Source of the DNA: Gallionella sp.
GTDB lineage: Bacteria > Pseudomonadota > Gammaproteobacteria > Burkholderiales > Gallionellaceae
Direction: 5' to 3'
Assembly: GCA_028687575.1 (NCBI GenBank)
Contig: JAQTZW010000008.1
Span: 1-64,000 of the forward strand
Length of the DNA: 64,000 nt
Within the stretch, counting starts at the first letter, position 1. Every line of letters begins with the position of its first letter. The notes under the pieces are model-generated. The model was not told the origin of the DNA, searched no databases, and saw only the letters and a program-made list of their open reading frames with translations. Below, piece after piece: positions 1 to 8,308 of the stretch. Both the position numbers and the translations under genes were made by a program.

Positions 1-123
1 TACGGTTTTTTAACCAAAGGCGATTCCAGATAGGATTTGAAATCGTCGGAATGCAAAAACGTGCTGAAAGCCACGTCAATAAAGGGCTACAGCGAAATGA
101 ACTTAAAATCTACCGGACAGTAG
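1..123 (+). other. Disrupted coding-like flank upstream of hsdS
   Basis: Frame 1 is open from the window edge except for a TAG at 31-33, and it ends at TAG 121-123. It reads through a KSSECKNVLKAT stretch and ends MNLKSTGQ. It runs directly up to the first in-frame residues of hsdS. It may be the tail of another gene of the hsd locus, or the 5' end of hsdS shifted out of frame. I do not recognise it as a protein. Confidence is low because only 123 bases are visible. Confidence 0.2.
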
Positions 124-133
124 TGATGTCTCC

Positions 134-1372
134 TTGAAAATTACCAAGGGCACAACTCCGACAACGCTTGGATTTGATTTCACTCAAGATGGAGTTAACT
201 TTATCAAGGCTGAATCAATAACCAGAGATGGAAACATTGTTGAATCGACATTCTCAAAAATTGGCGAAAAAACGCATGAAGCTCTAAAGCGATCTCAAAT
301 TGCAGATAGTGATGTTCTGGTCACCATCGCAGGCATATACCTTGGAAAAATAGGGCTTGTTCGTAAACAACATTTACCGGCAAATACGAATCAGGCTGTG
401 GCAATTGTGAGGCTTGATAAAGCTAAAGCGAGCCCTGAATTCATCAAATATTTTCTTCTCACCCCAAGTACGACTTCGTACTTAAATATGTTGTGCCCAC
501 AGTCAGCACAACCAAATCTAAATCTAACGCAATTAGGAAACCTTAAGTTCAATCTTCCAGCGTTGTCGTATCAGAAGAAAATCGCCGCCATCCTCAGCAG
601 CTACGACGACCTGATCGAGAACAACCGGCGGCGCATCGAGCTGCTGGAAAAGATGGCCGAGGAGCTCTACCGCGAGTGGTTTGTGCGCATGCGCTTTCCC
701 GGCCACAAGAAGGTGAAGATAGTTAAAGGCGTGCCAGAGGGATGGAGGATGGAGAAGCTTGATAAAGCTTTCCAATACACTGGTGGCGGCACACCTTCTA
801 AGGAAGTAAACCGATACTGGGAAGGTGGAGAGGTAAATTGGTTCACACCTTCAGACATTACGGGTGCCGATGGAATCTATTTGGAACGGTCCGGCGAGCA
901 ATGCACTGAGGAAGGCTTTAACAGTAGTTCGGCAAAGATGTTTCCGGCGTATTCGGTAATGCTAACGAGTCGAGCCACCATCGGAGCAATCGGCATCAAT
1001 TTGACACCTGCTTGTACCAACCAAGGTTTTATTACCTGTATCCCGAACGAGCAGTATCCGCTGCCATACCTGTATCACTGGATAAAGCTGGCGAAGCCGC
1101 ATTTTGAACTGCTTGCTGTCGGCGCAACTTTCGCCGAGCTGACGAAGGGGACCTTTAAGCGCATCGAGATTTTGACGCCGCCCGAACTGATCGTTACTGA
1201 GTTTGTGCAGATTGTGTCGCCTTTGTTCCAAGCCATCGAAAATCATCTTCGAGCAAACAAAAAACTGACCGAAACGCGAGACATGCTTCTCCCCCGCCTC
1301 ATCTCCGGCAAACTTTCCGTCGAGCATCTCGACATCCAGTTCCCACCCAGCATGGAGGAATTCGCCTCATGA
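134..1372 (+). CDS. hsdS: Type I restriction-modification specificity subunit HsdS
   Basis: HsdS gives a type I restriction-modification complex its DNA sequence specificity, bridging two HsdM and two HsdR subunits. The 412 residues show the usual two-repeat plan. TRD1 spans roughly residues 1-135 and begins KITKGTTPTT. A conserved helical spacer (IAAILSSYDDLIENNRRRIELLEKM is centred near residues 150-175) follows. TRD2 runs from about 200 to 350 and begins with a GGGTPSK motif, and a distal helix ends with LLPRLISGKL. The only usable start is TTG at 134. In-frame codons before it (back to TAA 104-106) read NLPDSSDVSL, which looks like normal HsdS N-terminus, so the true 5' end may be frameshifted. 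TRD1 is clearly more AT-rich than the spacer, as expected for exchangeable recognition domains. The stop overlaps the fic start (ATGA). Confidence 0.9.
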   Translation: MKITKGTTPTTLGFDFTQDGVNFIKAESITRDGNIVESTFSKIGEKTHEALKRSQIADSDVLVTIAGIYLGKIGLVRKQHLPANTNQAVAIVRLDKAKASPEFIKYFLLTPSTTSYLNMLCPQSAQPNLNLTQLGNLKFNLPALSYQKKIAAILSSYDDLIENNRRRIELLEKMAEELYREWFVRMRFPGHKKVKIVKGVPEGWRMEKLDKAFQYTGGGTPSKEVNRYWEGGEVNWFTPSDITGADGIYLERSGEQCTEEGFNSSSAKMFPAYSVMLTSRATIGAIGINLTPACTNQGFITCIPNEQYPLPYLYHWIKLAKPHFELLAVGATFAELTKGTFKRIEILTPPELIVTEFVQIVSPLFQAIENHLRANKKLTETRDMLLPRLISGKLSVEHLDIQFPPSMEEFAS

Positions 1373-2502
1373 AATTTGAAACCTTCAAAGCAGGTGCGTG
1401 GAAACCACGCTACCAGTACAAGAGCTTCGAGCCGGTGACGGTGGATCATGCGTGGATATGGGAAGATGCCACGATCAACACGCTGCTGGAGGCGGCCAAC
1501 CGCGCGCTGGGTGAGCTGAATGCCTTTTCGCTGATCGTGCCCGACATTGACCTGTTCATCGAGATGCATGTGGTGAAAGAGGCGCAGACTTCCAGCCGCA
1601 TCGAGGGTACGCAGACCGGCATCGACGAGGCGCTGATGTCTGAGGAACAGATTCAACCGGAAAAGCGCGACGACTGGCGCGAGGTGCGCAATTACATCGA
1701 GGCGGTGAATACGGCGATTGCCGAATTGAAAAATCTGCCGCTGTCGAACCGTCTGCTGAAACAGACCCACGAAATCCTGATGCGCGGGGTGCGCGGCGAG
1801 CACAAGCAGCCGGGCGAGTTCCGTACCAGCCAGAACTGGATCGGCGGCTCCAGCCTGACCGATGCGGTGTTCATTCCGCCCCATCCGGATGGCGTGCCTG
1901 CGCTGATGGGCGACCTGGAAATGTTCTGGCATAACGAGGAGATCGTGGTGCCGCACCTGATCCGGCTGGCGATCAGTCATTATCAGTTCGAGACCATTCA
2001 CCCTTTCCTCGACGGCAATGGCCGTATCGGGCGCTTGATGGTTCCGCTGTATCTGGTCGGCCACGGCTTGCTGGCGAAGCCTTCGCTGTATCTTTCGGAT
2101 TTTTTCGAGCGCAACCGGGCCAGTTATTACGATGCTCTGATGCGGGTGCGAGAGTCGAACGACCTGATCCATTGGGTGCGCTTCTTCCTGCAAGGGGTGG
2201 CGGAAACCGCTACCAAGGGGCGCGATGTGTTCCGGCAGGTGCTGGCATTGCGCACCGATGCGGAACAGGCCGTGCTGGAGTTGGGGCGCCGGGCGGTGAG
2301 CGGGCGCAAGGTATTGAACTTGCTCTATCGCAAGCCGGTGGTAACGGCAGCCGATATAGCGCGGGTGCTGGAAATTAGTACGCCGACAGCCAACACCTTG
2401 ATCCGGGAGTTCGAGGGGGTGGGCTTGCTGAAAGAGATTACCGGCCAGCAACGGGGGCGGGCATATGCATTTGATCGTTACCTAAGACTTTTTGTTAGTT
2501 AA
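1369..2502 (+). CDS. Fic-domain protein (probable AMP transferase) with C-terminal winged helix
   Basis: Fic enzymes usually transfer AMP from ATP to a hydroxyl side chain of a target protein. The catalytic motif HPFLDGNGRIGR starts at His211 and fits the HxFx(D/E)GNGRxxR consensus fully. An N-terminal SSRIEG at residues 75-80 fits the (S/T)xxxE(G/N) inhibitory helix of class II Fic proteins, so the enzyme is probably autoinhibited. Residues about 310-375 (VTAADIARVLEISTPTANTL) look like a winged helix that could bind DNA. The length, 377 aa, is normal. The start codon overlaps the hsdS stop by 4 bp, so translation is probably coupled. hsdR follows after a 79-bp gap holding a strong palindrome. 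Being inside the hsd operon suggests a role linked to restriction or to its control. That role is inference. Confidence 0.9.
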   Translation: MKFETFKAGAWKPRYQYKSFEPVTVDHAWIWEDATINTLLEAANRALGELNAFSLIVPDIDLFIEMHVVKEAQTSSRIEGTQTGIDEALMSEEQIQPEKRDDWREVRNYIEAVNTAIAELKNLPLSNRLLKQTHEILMRGVRGEHKQPGEFRTSQNWIGGSSLTDAVFIPPHPDGVPALMGDLEMFWHNEEIVVPHLIRLAISHYQFETIHPFLDGNGRIGRLMVPLYLVGHGLLAKPSLYLSDFFERNRASYYDALMRVRESNDLIHWVRFFLQGVAETATKGRDVFRQVLALRTDAEQAVLELGRRAVSGRKVLNLLYRKPVVTAADIARVLEISTPTANTLIREFEGVGLLKEITGQQRGRAYAFDRYLRLFVS

Positions 2503-2526
2503 AGAAAACGGTCTTTCTTTAACTAA
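2495..2526. promoter_or_regulatory. Perfect 13-bp inverted repeat over the fic stop codon
   Basis: The left arm TTAGTTAAAGAAA (2495-2507) and right arm TTTCTTTAACTAA (2514-2526) are perfectly complementary around a 6-base spacer. The half-site AGTTAA recurs at 2533-2538 and 2538-2543. The structure lies between fic and hsdR. It could be an operator for the Fic winged helix or another repressor, or an RNA hairpin tuning hsdR expression. A simple terminator is less likely because the stem is AT-rich and no T-run follows. Confidence 0.55.
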
Positions 2527-2581
2527 GGCTGAAGTTAAGTTAAAGTTCAGAAAATAGGACAAAACGGGGATTTTGAAGCGC

Positions 2582-5500
2582 ATGGCGAATTTCATTTCCG
2601 AAGACCAGATCGAACAGGCCTTGGTGCAGAAGCTCCAGCATTTGCACGGCTTCGATGTGCTCGACTGCTATACGGCAGTTGCGGAAGACCTGAACGACGG
2701 CTCGAACCGCGCCCATAAGCGCGATGTAATCTTGACGGATCGGGTGCGTGAGGCAGCTAAGCGTCTGAATCCAGATGTTCCTGAGGCTGCCATCGAGAGC
2801 GCGTTGGAAAAGCTGCTCGATCGGCGGCAGGCGATGACGCTGATTGCAGCGAATCGGGAAATCTACGGCCTGCTGCGCGACGGCATTGAAGTGGAATTCG
2901 ATGATGCGCAGGGCAAACGCCAGCAAGAGCGCGTTTGCCTGCTGGATTTCAACACGCCTGAGAACAACCGTTATCTCGCGGTGACCCAACTTTGGATCAA
3001 GGGTGAGCGCGGTTTCCGTAGACCGGATGTGTTGCTGTATGTGAATGGTATTCCGCTGGTGTTCATTGAGCTGAAAAACTCGAACGTGAAACTGCGCAAT
3101 GCCTATGACGACAACCTGGCGACGTACAAGGCCGAGATTCCGCAACTGTTCCTGACCAATGCATTTTGCGTGCTGTCCAACGCCATCGAGACCAAGGTGG
3201 GCAGCATCACGGCGGAGTGGGAGCATTTCTTCAACTGGCTGCGCGCCGATGACGAGAAACAGAAGATAGACCGCAAGGCGATACGCGAGCAGGGTACCAG
3301 TCTGGAAGGTTTGATTGCGGGCCTGCTACCGCAACGCAGGCTGCTCGACTATGTAGAGAATTTCATTCTCTACTACAAGGAAAGTTCGAAAATCATCGCG
3401 CAGAACCACCAGTTTATCGGCGTGAACCGGGCCTATGACGCTTTTCTCAAGCGCAATGAATTGGCGGGCAAGCTGGGCGTGTTCTGGCATACGCAGGGTT
3501 CGGGCAAGAGTTTTTCGATGATTTTCTATGCCCGTAAAATCTTCCGCAAAGAGACGGGGAATTTTACGTTCGTGGTGGTGACGGATCGCGACGATCTGGA
3601 CGGGCAGATTTACCGCAACTTCCTGCACACCGGCACGGTGGGGCCGAAGGAGGTCGCGCAGCCCAAGGATAGCGAGGAGATGCGTCGTTTCCTCGGACAA
3701 AATAAGCGTGTGGTGTTTACGCTGATCCAGAAGTTTCGTTTTGATAAAGGCCGTGAATATCCGCTGTTGTCCGGGCGCGACGACATCATCGTGATCGTGG
3801 ACGAGGCGCACCGCACGCAATACAAATCACTGGCCGAGAACATGCGCACCGGCTTGCCCAACGCGCAATACCTGGCTTTCACCGGCACGCCGCTCTTGGG
3901 GCGAGAGCGCAAGACCAATGCGTGGTTTGGTGGCTATGTATCGGAATACAACTTCCAGCAGTCCATGGACGACGGTGCGACCGTGCCGCTGTTCTACGAG
4001 AAGCGCGTACCGGAGGTATTGATCCAGAACGCGGAATTGAGTGACGAGTTTTACGAGATTCTGGAAAACGAAAATCTGGATGAGGCGCAGCAGGCCAAGC
4101 TGGAGCAACGGTTTTCTACTGAGGTGGAAGTCATCAAGCGCGACGACCGGCTGGAGAAGATTGCGCAGGACATCGTGTTTCACTTTCCCCGGCGGGGTTA
4201 TCTGGGCAAGGGGCTGGTGGTGTCGCTGGATAAATTTACCGCTGTGAGGATGTACGACAAGGTGCAACGGTTGTGGAAGGAAGAGATAAGAAACCTGAAG
4301 GGGGTTATTGGCAGAACAGCTAACGAGGTTGAGAAACGGCGGCTTGAACAGATCGTCGAGTACATGCGCCGGGTGGAAATGGCGGTGGTGATTAGCGAGG
4401 ATGCGGACGAAGATAAGAAATTCGCCGACCAGCAGCTGGACATCAAGCCGCACCGGGCGCGCATGAACAACCCGGACGAACACGGCCACGACATCGAATA
4501 CAGCTTCAAAGAGGCAGAGCATCCGCTGCAACTGGTGTTCGTCTGCGCGATGTGGCTGACTGGCTTTGATGCGCCCACCCTTTCTACGCTGTATCTGGAT
4601 AAGCCGATGAAGGGGCACACCCTGATGCAAACCATCGCCCGCGCGAACCGGGTGACATCGTGGAAGATCAACGATATCGAGAAACGCAACGGCGAGATCG
4701 TGGATTACTACAACGTGTTTCGCAACATGAAGAGGGCACTGAAGGACTACGCGCAAGGGGGTGACGAGGAAGACCAACCGGTAAAGGAAAAGGCGGAGCT
4801 GTTCCGCCTGCTGGACGAGGCGATTGAGCAGGGATTGAACTTTTGCCACGAGAAAAATGTTGCGTTGCGCGAGGTGTTGGGTAACGACGATGTGTTCAAG
4901 AACATCGGGCGCTTCAACGTGTTTGCCAATGAGTTGCTGGCGAACGATGAATGGCGCAGGTCGTTTAACGTTTACGAAAACACCATTTCGTCACTGTATG
5001 AGGCATGCAAGCCGGAGATTATGGGGCGCGGCAAGAAGTGTAAGACGCGCGAGATTGCGGCATTTCAGTATTTGCGCGGGGTGATAGACAGCCTGATTGA
5101 ACAGAAAGACATTGATGCAATCAGCCTGAAGATTGCCGAGCTGCTGGACGAGAGTGTGGTGGTGAACGATGCCGAGGCGTTCAAGGCACGGCAGTACAGC
5201 GCGGAATACAAGATTATCCAGAAGGGCAAGACCTGGGATTTGAGCAAGATTGACTTCGACAAGCTGCGCGGCGAATTCCAGCATGCAGCCTACAAGAACA
5301 TCGAGATCGCCGACCTGCGCGCTTTCCTACAACACAAGCTGGCGCTGATGCTGCAACAAAACGCAACGCGTACCGATTTTGCACAGCGCTTGCAGGCGAT
5401 CATTGATGCTTACAACTCGGGCGGTACATCAACAGAAAATTCGTATGAGGAGTACTTAAAGTTTACGGCTGATTTGCGAGATGAAGAAGAGCGGCACATT

Positions 5501-5818
5501 CGAGAAGGGCTGAGCGAAGACGAGCTGGAACTGTTCGACCTGCTGAAAAAGGACAAGATGACGCAAGAGGAAACACAAAAGGCCAAGCTCGCCGCGAAGA
5601 CGTTGCTGCATCGCCTACTCGAAGAACATCCCAAGGTGCTGGTGCAGGATTGGTTCAAGGATACGCAAACACAGAAGCAGGTGCGCTCCGTTGTTGAGCA
5701 GGTACTCGATCACGATTTGCCGGAAAGCTACGACCGTGTCCTATTCAGGGAAAAATGCGACAACGTGTTTTACCTGATGCTTGATTATGCGAGCCACAGC
5801 AGGAAGTGGGCGGCATAA
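2582..5818 (+). CDS. hsdR: Type I restriction endonuclease subunit HsdR
   Basis: HsdR is the ATP-dependent translocase and nuclease of a type I restriction complex. In the 1078 residues, the PD-(D/E)xK nuclease appears near 147-166 (RPDVLLYVNG followed by FIELKN). Helicase motif I, TQGSGKS, is near residue 305, and motif II, DEAH, is near 407. A later helicase segment includes MWLTGFDAPTLSTLYLDKP and QTIARANR. The C-terminal third is helical and probably contacts the methylase-specificity core. I chose ATG 2582 over an in-frame TTG at 2573 because the sequence then begins MANFISEDQIEQ, a usual HsdR N-terminus. Full length with no visible defect, so restriction is probably functional if hsdM is intact upstream. 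Confidence 0.95.
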   Translation: MANFISEDQIEQALVQKLQHLHGFDVLDCYTAVAEDLNDGSNRAHKRDVILTDRVREAAKRLNPDVPEAAIESALEKLLDRRQAMTLIAANREIYGLLRDGIEVEFDDAQGKRQQERVCLLDFNTPENNRYLAVTQLWIKGERGFRRPDVLLYVNGIPLVFIELKNSNVKLRNAYDDNLATYKAEIPQLFLTNAFCVLSNAIETKVGSITAEWEHFFNWLRADDEKQKIDRKAIREQGTSLEGLIAGLLPQRRLLDYVENFILYYKESSKIIAQNHQFIGVNRAYDAFLKRNELAGKLGVFWHTQGSGKSFSMIFYARKIFRKETGNFTFVVVTDRDDLDGQIYRNFLHTGTVGPKEVAQPKDSEEMRRFLGQNKRVVFTLIQKFRFDKGREYPLLSGRDDIIVIVDEAHRTQYKSLAENMRTGLPNAQYLAFTGTPLLGRERKTNAWFGGYVSEYNFQQSMDDGATVPLFYEKRVPEVLIQNAELSDEFYEILENENLDEAQQAKLEQRFSTEVEVIKRDDRLEKIAQDIVFHFPRRGYLGKGLVVSLDKFTAVRMYDKVQRLWKEEIRNLKGVIGRTANEVEKRRLEQIVEYMRRVEMAVVISEDADEDKKFADQQLDIKPHRARMNNPDEHGHDIEYSFKEAEHPLQLVFVCAMWLTGFDAPTLSTLYLDKPMKGHTLMQTIARANRVTSWKINDIEKRNGEIVDYYNVFRNMKRALKDYAQGGDEEDQPVKEKAELFRLLDEAIEQGLNFCHEKNVALREVLGNDDVFKNIGRFNVFANELLANDEWRRSFNVYENTISSLYEACKPEIMGRGKKCKTREIAAFQYLRGVIDSLIEQKDIDAISLKIAELLDESVVVNDAEAFKARQYSAEYKIIQKGKTWDLSKIDFDKLRGEFQHAAYKNIEIADLRAFLQHKLALMLQQNATRTDFAQRLQAIIDAYNSGGTSTENSYEEYLKFTADLRDEEERHIREGLSEDELELFDLLKKDKMTQEETQKAKLAAKTLLHRLLEEHPKVLVQDWFKDTQTQKQVRSVVEQVLDHDLPESYDRVLFREKCDNVFYLMLDYASHSRKWAA

Positions 5819-5884
5819 CTTTACTTTCGGGGAGGCTATTGATTTGGCTAGATTATGTTTGAACTCAGAAGCTCACTTCACCTC

Positions 5885-5985
5885 AACCCCTCCCAGCCTC
5901 CCCTTATCAGGGGAGGAGCGGACTTGGCTCTCCCCTGATAAGGGGGGGTCTCAAGACTTCAAACTTCACTTGGCCGAATCAATAA
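5885..5985. repeat. GC-rich palindromic dispersed repeat, intergenic copy a
   Basis: The 221-bp gap between hsdR and the next gene holds CTCCCCTTATCAGGGGAGGAG-like arms. A second inverted copy, CTCCCCTGATAAGGGG, follows about 30 bases on. The right flank starting GTCTCAAG (5948 onward) is also conserved in the copy upstream of dnaE. Related sequence occurs in frame in metG and lpdA. Otherwise I see nothing in this gap. Confidence 0.75.
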
Positions 5986-6039
5986 TAAGGGGGAGTGCGT
6001 ATGCTCTGCGTACGGCGCTGAATGTGGCTAGGGTGAAAT

Positions 6040-6567
6040 ATGGAATTCTTCGAGCAGTCTGATAACAACAACTGGACGCCGGTGACTGCCACCGGGCTGG
6101 CCGGGTATGCGGTGGCGGCGCTGCTGGTTTTGTGGCTGGCGCATGGGGAGTATCGCTGGGTGTTCGTGCTGGACAGCGCGAACCTGGCGTTTCATGAGGC
6201 GGGGCATCCGCTGTTCGGCATGCTTAACGACCGGCTGACGGTGTACGGCGGGACGCTGGCGCAGCTGCTGTTTCCGTTGGCGGTGCTGGTGTCGTTCTAC
6301 CGCCAGCGCGCGACGTTCTCCTGCGCGTTCGCGGTGCTGTGGCTGGGCGACAATCTGTTCAATATCGCGGTGTACATGGCCGATGCGCGCACGCAGGTGT
6401 TGCCGCTGGTGGGTAACGGCGAGCATGACTGGACGGAAATCTTCAGCCGCTGGGGAGTGTTGCAGTGGGATACCGGCATCGCCGCAACGGTGCGTCTGAC
6501 CGGCTGGCTGGTGGTGATAGGCGCAGGCCTGTGGCTGGGCTACCGTAAACTCGCCGAAGACGCCTAG
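6040..6567 (+). CDS. Membrane protein with HEAGH motif, putative metalloprotease-like
   Basis: This is a 175-residue integral membrane protein of unknown function. About four hydrophobic segments are visible, near residues 18-35, 75-90, 95-117 and 148-170. Between the first two lies FHEAGHPLFG, with His52, Glu53 and His56 forming an HExxH zinc-binding signature like that of M50-type site-2 proteases. It is shorter than typical M50 enzymes, and I cannot point to a convincing NPxxD-type third ligand, so proteolytic activity is unproven. It lies downstream of hsdR behind a repeat. It converges on the glycosyltransferase gene across a tandem array. Confidence 0.6.
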   Translation: MEFFEQSDNNNWTPVTATGLAGYAVAALLVLWLAHGEYRWVFVLDSANLAFHEAGHPLFGMLNDRLTVYGGTLAQLLFPLAVLVSFYRQRATFSCAFAVLWLGDNLFNIAVYMADARTQVLPLVGNGEHDWTEIFSRWGVLQWDTGIAATVRLTGWLVVIGAGLWLGYRKLAEDA

Positions 6568-6570
6568 CCT

Positions 6571-6654
6571 CCCGTTTCACGTTTCCCGTTTCCCGTTTCC
6601 CGTTTCCCGTTTCCCGTTTCCCGTTTCCCGTTTCCCGTTTCCCGTTTCCCGTTT
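6571..6654. repeat. Tandem array of 12 units of CCCGTTT
   Basis: Twelve consecutive 7-bp units run from 6571 to 6654, all CCCGTTT except the second (CACGTTT). The array fills the whole gap between two convergent genes. Its last base is the first base of the TCA that encodes the glycosyltransferase stop codon on the minus strand. Such perfect short arrays usually vary in copy number. Confidence 0.95.
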
Positions 6655-8303
6655 CAAGGTTTCCCGATCTCCCGATACAGCCGGTAGTGTTCGTTCATGT
6701 CGCCCTTGCGGCTGCCTTCCCAGATTAGTTCGTAGCGCAGCGGGTCCATCAGCGGGCGCGACAGTTTGTCGCCCTGGATCAGGCGCAGGGTGCAGACGCG
6801 GTCGGGGTCGCGTTTGGTGATGACATTTGCGAAGTAGTGCAGCATGGCGCGCTGGGCATCGCCCAGGCCGATGTTGCGGGCGACGCAGTTGTATTCGGCG
6901 GGCATCGCTGTTTTGAGCGACAACGCCATGCTGCGGTAGCTCTTGCCGCTGTCCAGCCAGGGCAGCCACAGCGTCATCGCCAGTATCCAGATCAGCGTGG
7001 TGCCGGCGGCCCAGTTGACCACTGCGCGGCGCATCGAGCGTCCCACCCGCCACACCAGCAACAGCCACAGCACGGTGGCGGCCAGCGCGACGCCGAAGCG
7101 GAAGCGCTGCAATTCCGGCTCGAAGCCGGGCTGCATCTCTTTTAGCCAAATGGTGATCTTGGCGTGGTTGTCCAGCAGCAGGCCGGCCCAGCCCCACCAC
7201 ATCAGGATGGCGAGCAGCGCGAAGGTCATCAGGCCGAACCAGTCGAGCGCGTTGGCCGCGCCGCGCTTCAACATGGACAGCGAGGCGGCGGCCAGCAGTG
7301 CCAGCGGCAGCAGCATCGGCAGCGCGAACACTTCGCGGATGTTGGGGGTCAGGCTCAGGGTGACGAACATCACGACGAAAGTCAGCAGCGGCAGTTGCAG
7401 ATCGTCGCGCTGAGTGATGCGGCGGCGTTCGCGCCACACCGCCCAGGTCGCCAGCGGCAGCGCAGGCCAGGCCAGCCAGGTCAGATTTTTCAGATAGTAG
7501 AGCAGGTCGTCTTGCGGGCCTTTCCGGATGTAGGCCAGCCAGTTGCCGATGTTGTGCGACCAGGCCCAGCTGGCGAACAGTTCCGGCGAACGCTGGTAGA
7601 GCAGTAGCGGCCAGATGGTGAGCCAGGGGAGTGCTACCAGCAGCGCCAGCAGCAGGCTGTAGGCGTGGGCGCGACGGCGCCAGCTGGCGAACAGTGCGGG
7701 CAGTAGCAGGCCGATCAGCAGCAGCCAGAGCGGGGCGATGAAGCCTTTGGCCATGAAGCCGATGCCGGTTCCCGTGCCCAGCCAGAATGCGGCGCGCAGC
7801 GGGCGTTCCTGTGAGTAGGTGAAACCGTACAGCATCATCGCGCAACTGGTGAGCAGGGCCAAATCGGTGATCAGTTGGTGGGCGCGCACCAGCAGGCCCA
7901 GGCAGCCGATCAGGATCACCGCAGCGGCCCAGCCGCGATTTTCGCCGTACAGTTTGCGCGAGGTCAGTCCCAGAAACAGCAGCGTCAGCGCGCTGTACAG
8001 GCCGCTGGCCAGCCGCGCGCCGTCATGCAGCGACAGCAGCGGCGAGAATAGTGAGGCCATGCCCGCTGCGGTCCAGTAGAACAGCGGCGGGTTGGCCATG
8101 TAGGGCTCGCCCGCCAGTGTGGGTACCAGCCAGTCGCCGCTTTGCAGCATCGAGTAAATCACGCCGAAACTATAGGCTTCGTCGGGCTTCCAGGGGTCGT
8201 GACCGACCAGCCCCGTGCCCAGCCAGATCAGGCAGAGCAGGGCCAGCATCGCCGCCTTGGTGGGCGTGATGGGGTGCGGGTCGGTGGGCTTCAGGAAATA
8301 CAT
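6654..8303 (-). CDS. GT39-type (ArnT/PMT-like) membrane glycosyltransferase
   Basis: Members of this family transfer sugars from polyprenyl-phosphate donors to lipid A, proteins or other acceptors on the outer side of the inner membrane. The 549-residue protein begins with a transmembrane segment, then WKPDEAY near residue 40, the acidic motif expected in the first periplasmic loop. About ten further hydrophobic segments and a soluble C-terminal tail follow. Sequence around residues 65-85 (GEPYMANPPLFYW) is typical of ArnT-like proteins. The donor and acceptor cannot be told from sequence. It starts 5 bp after the M48 protease gene stop on the same strand, so the two are probably co-transcribed. 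Confidence 0.85.
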   Translation of the reverse strand: MYFLKPTDPHPITPTKAAMLALLCLIWLGTGLVGHDPWKPDEAYSFGVIYSMLQSGDWLVPTLAGEPYMANPPLFYWTAAGMASLFSPLLSLHDGARLASGLYSALTLLFLGLTSRKLYGENRGWAAAVILIGCLGLLVRAHQLITDLALLTSCAMMLYGFTYSQERPLRAAFWLGTGTGIGFMAKGFIAPLWLLLIGLLLPALFASWRRRAHAYSLLLALLVALPWLTIWPLLLYQRSPELFASWAWSHNIGNWLAYIRKGPQDDLLYYLKNLTWLAWPALPLATWAVWRERRRITQRDDLQLPLLTFVVMFVTLSLTPNIREVFALPMLLPLALLAAASLSMLKRGAANALDWFGLMTFALLAILMWWGWAGLLLDNHAKITIWLKEMQPGFEPELQRFRFGVALAATVLWLLLVWRVGRSMRRAVVNWAAGTTLIWILAMTLWLPWLDSGKSYRSMALSLKTAMPAEYNCVARNIGLGDAQRAMLHYFANVITKRDPDRVCTLRLIQGDKLSRPLMDPLRYELIWEGSRKGDMNEHYRLYREIGKP

Positions 8304-8308
8304 CGGGT

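Noticed and set aside
1243-2451. Long minus-strand frame opposite fic
   Set aside because: The plus-strand Fic motifs are complete. The antisense translation shows no domain.
2495-2526. Rho-independent terminator after fic
   Set aside because: The stem is AT-rich, has no GC core and is not followed by a T-run.
6571-6654. CRISPR array
   Set aside because: The units are 7 bp, directly tandem, with no spacers, and no cas genes are nearby.
6577-7845. Minus-strand frame overlapping the GT39 gene and reading into the CCCGTTT array
   Set aside because: It is an Arg/Ala/Pro-rich shadow of the glycosyltransferase in another frame, and its repeated end comes only from the 7-bp array.
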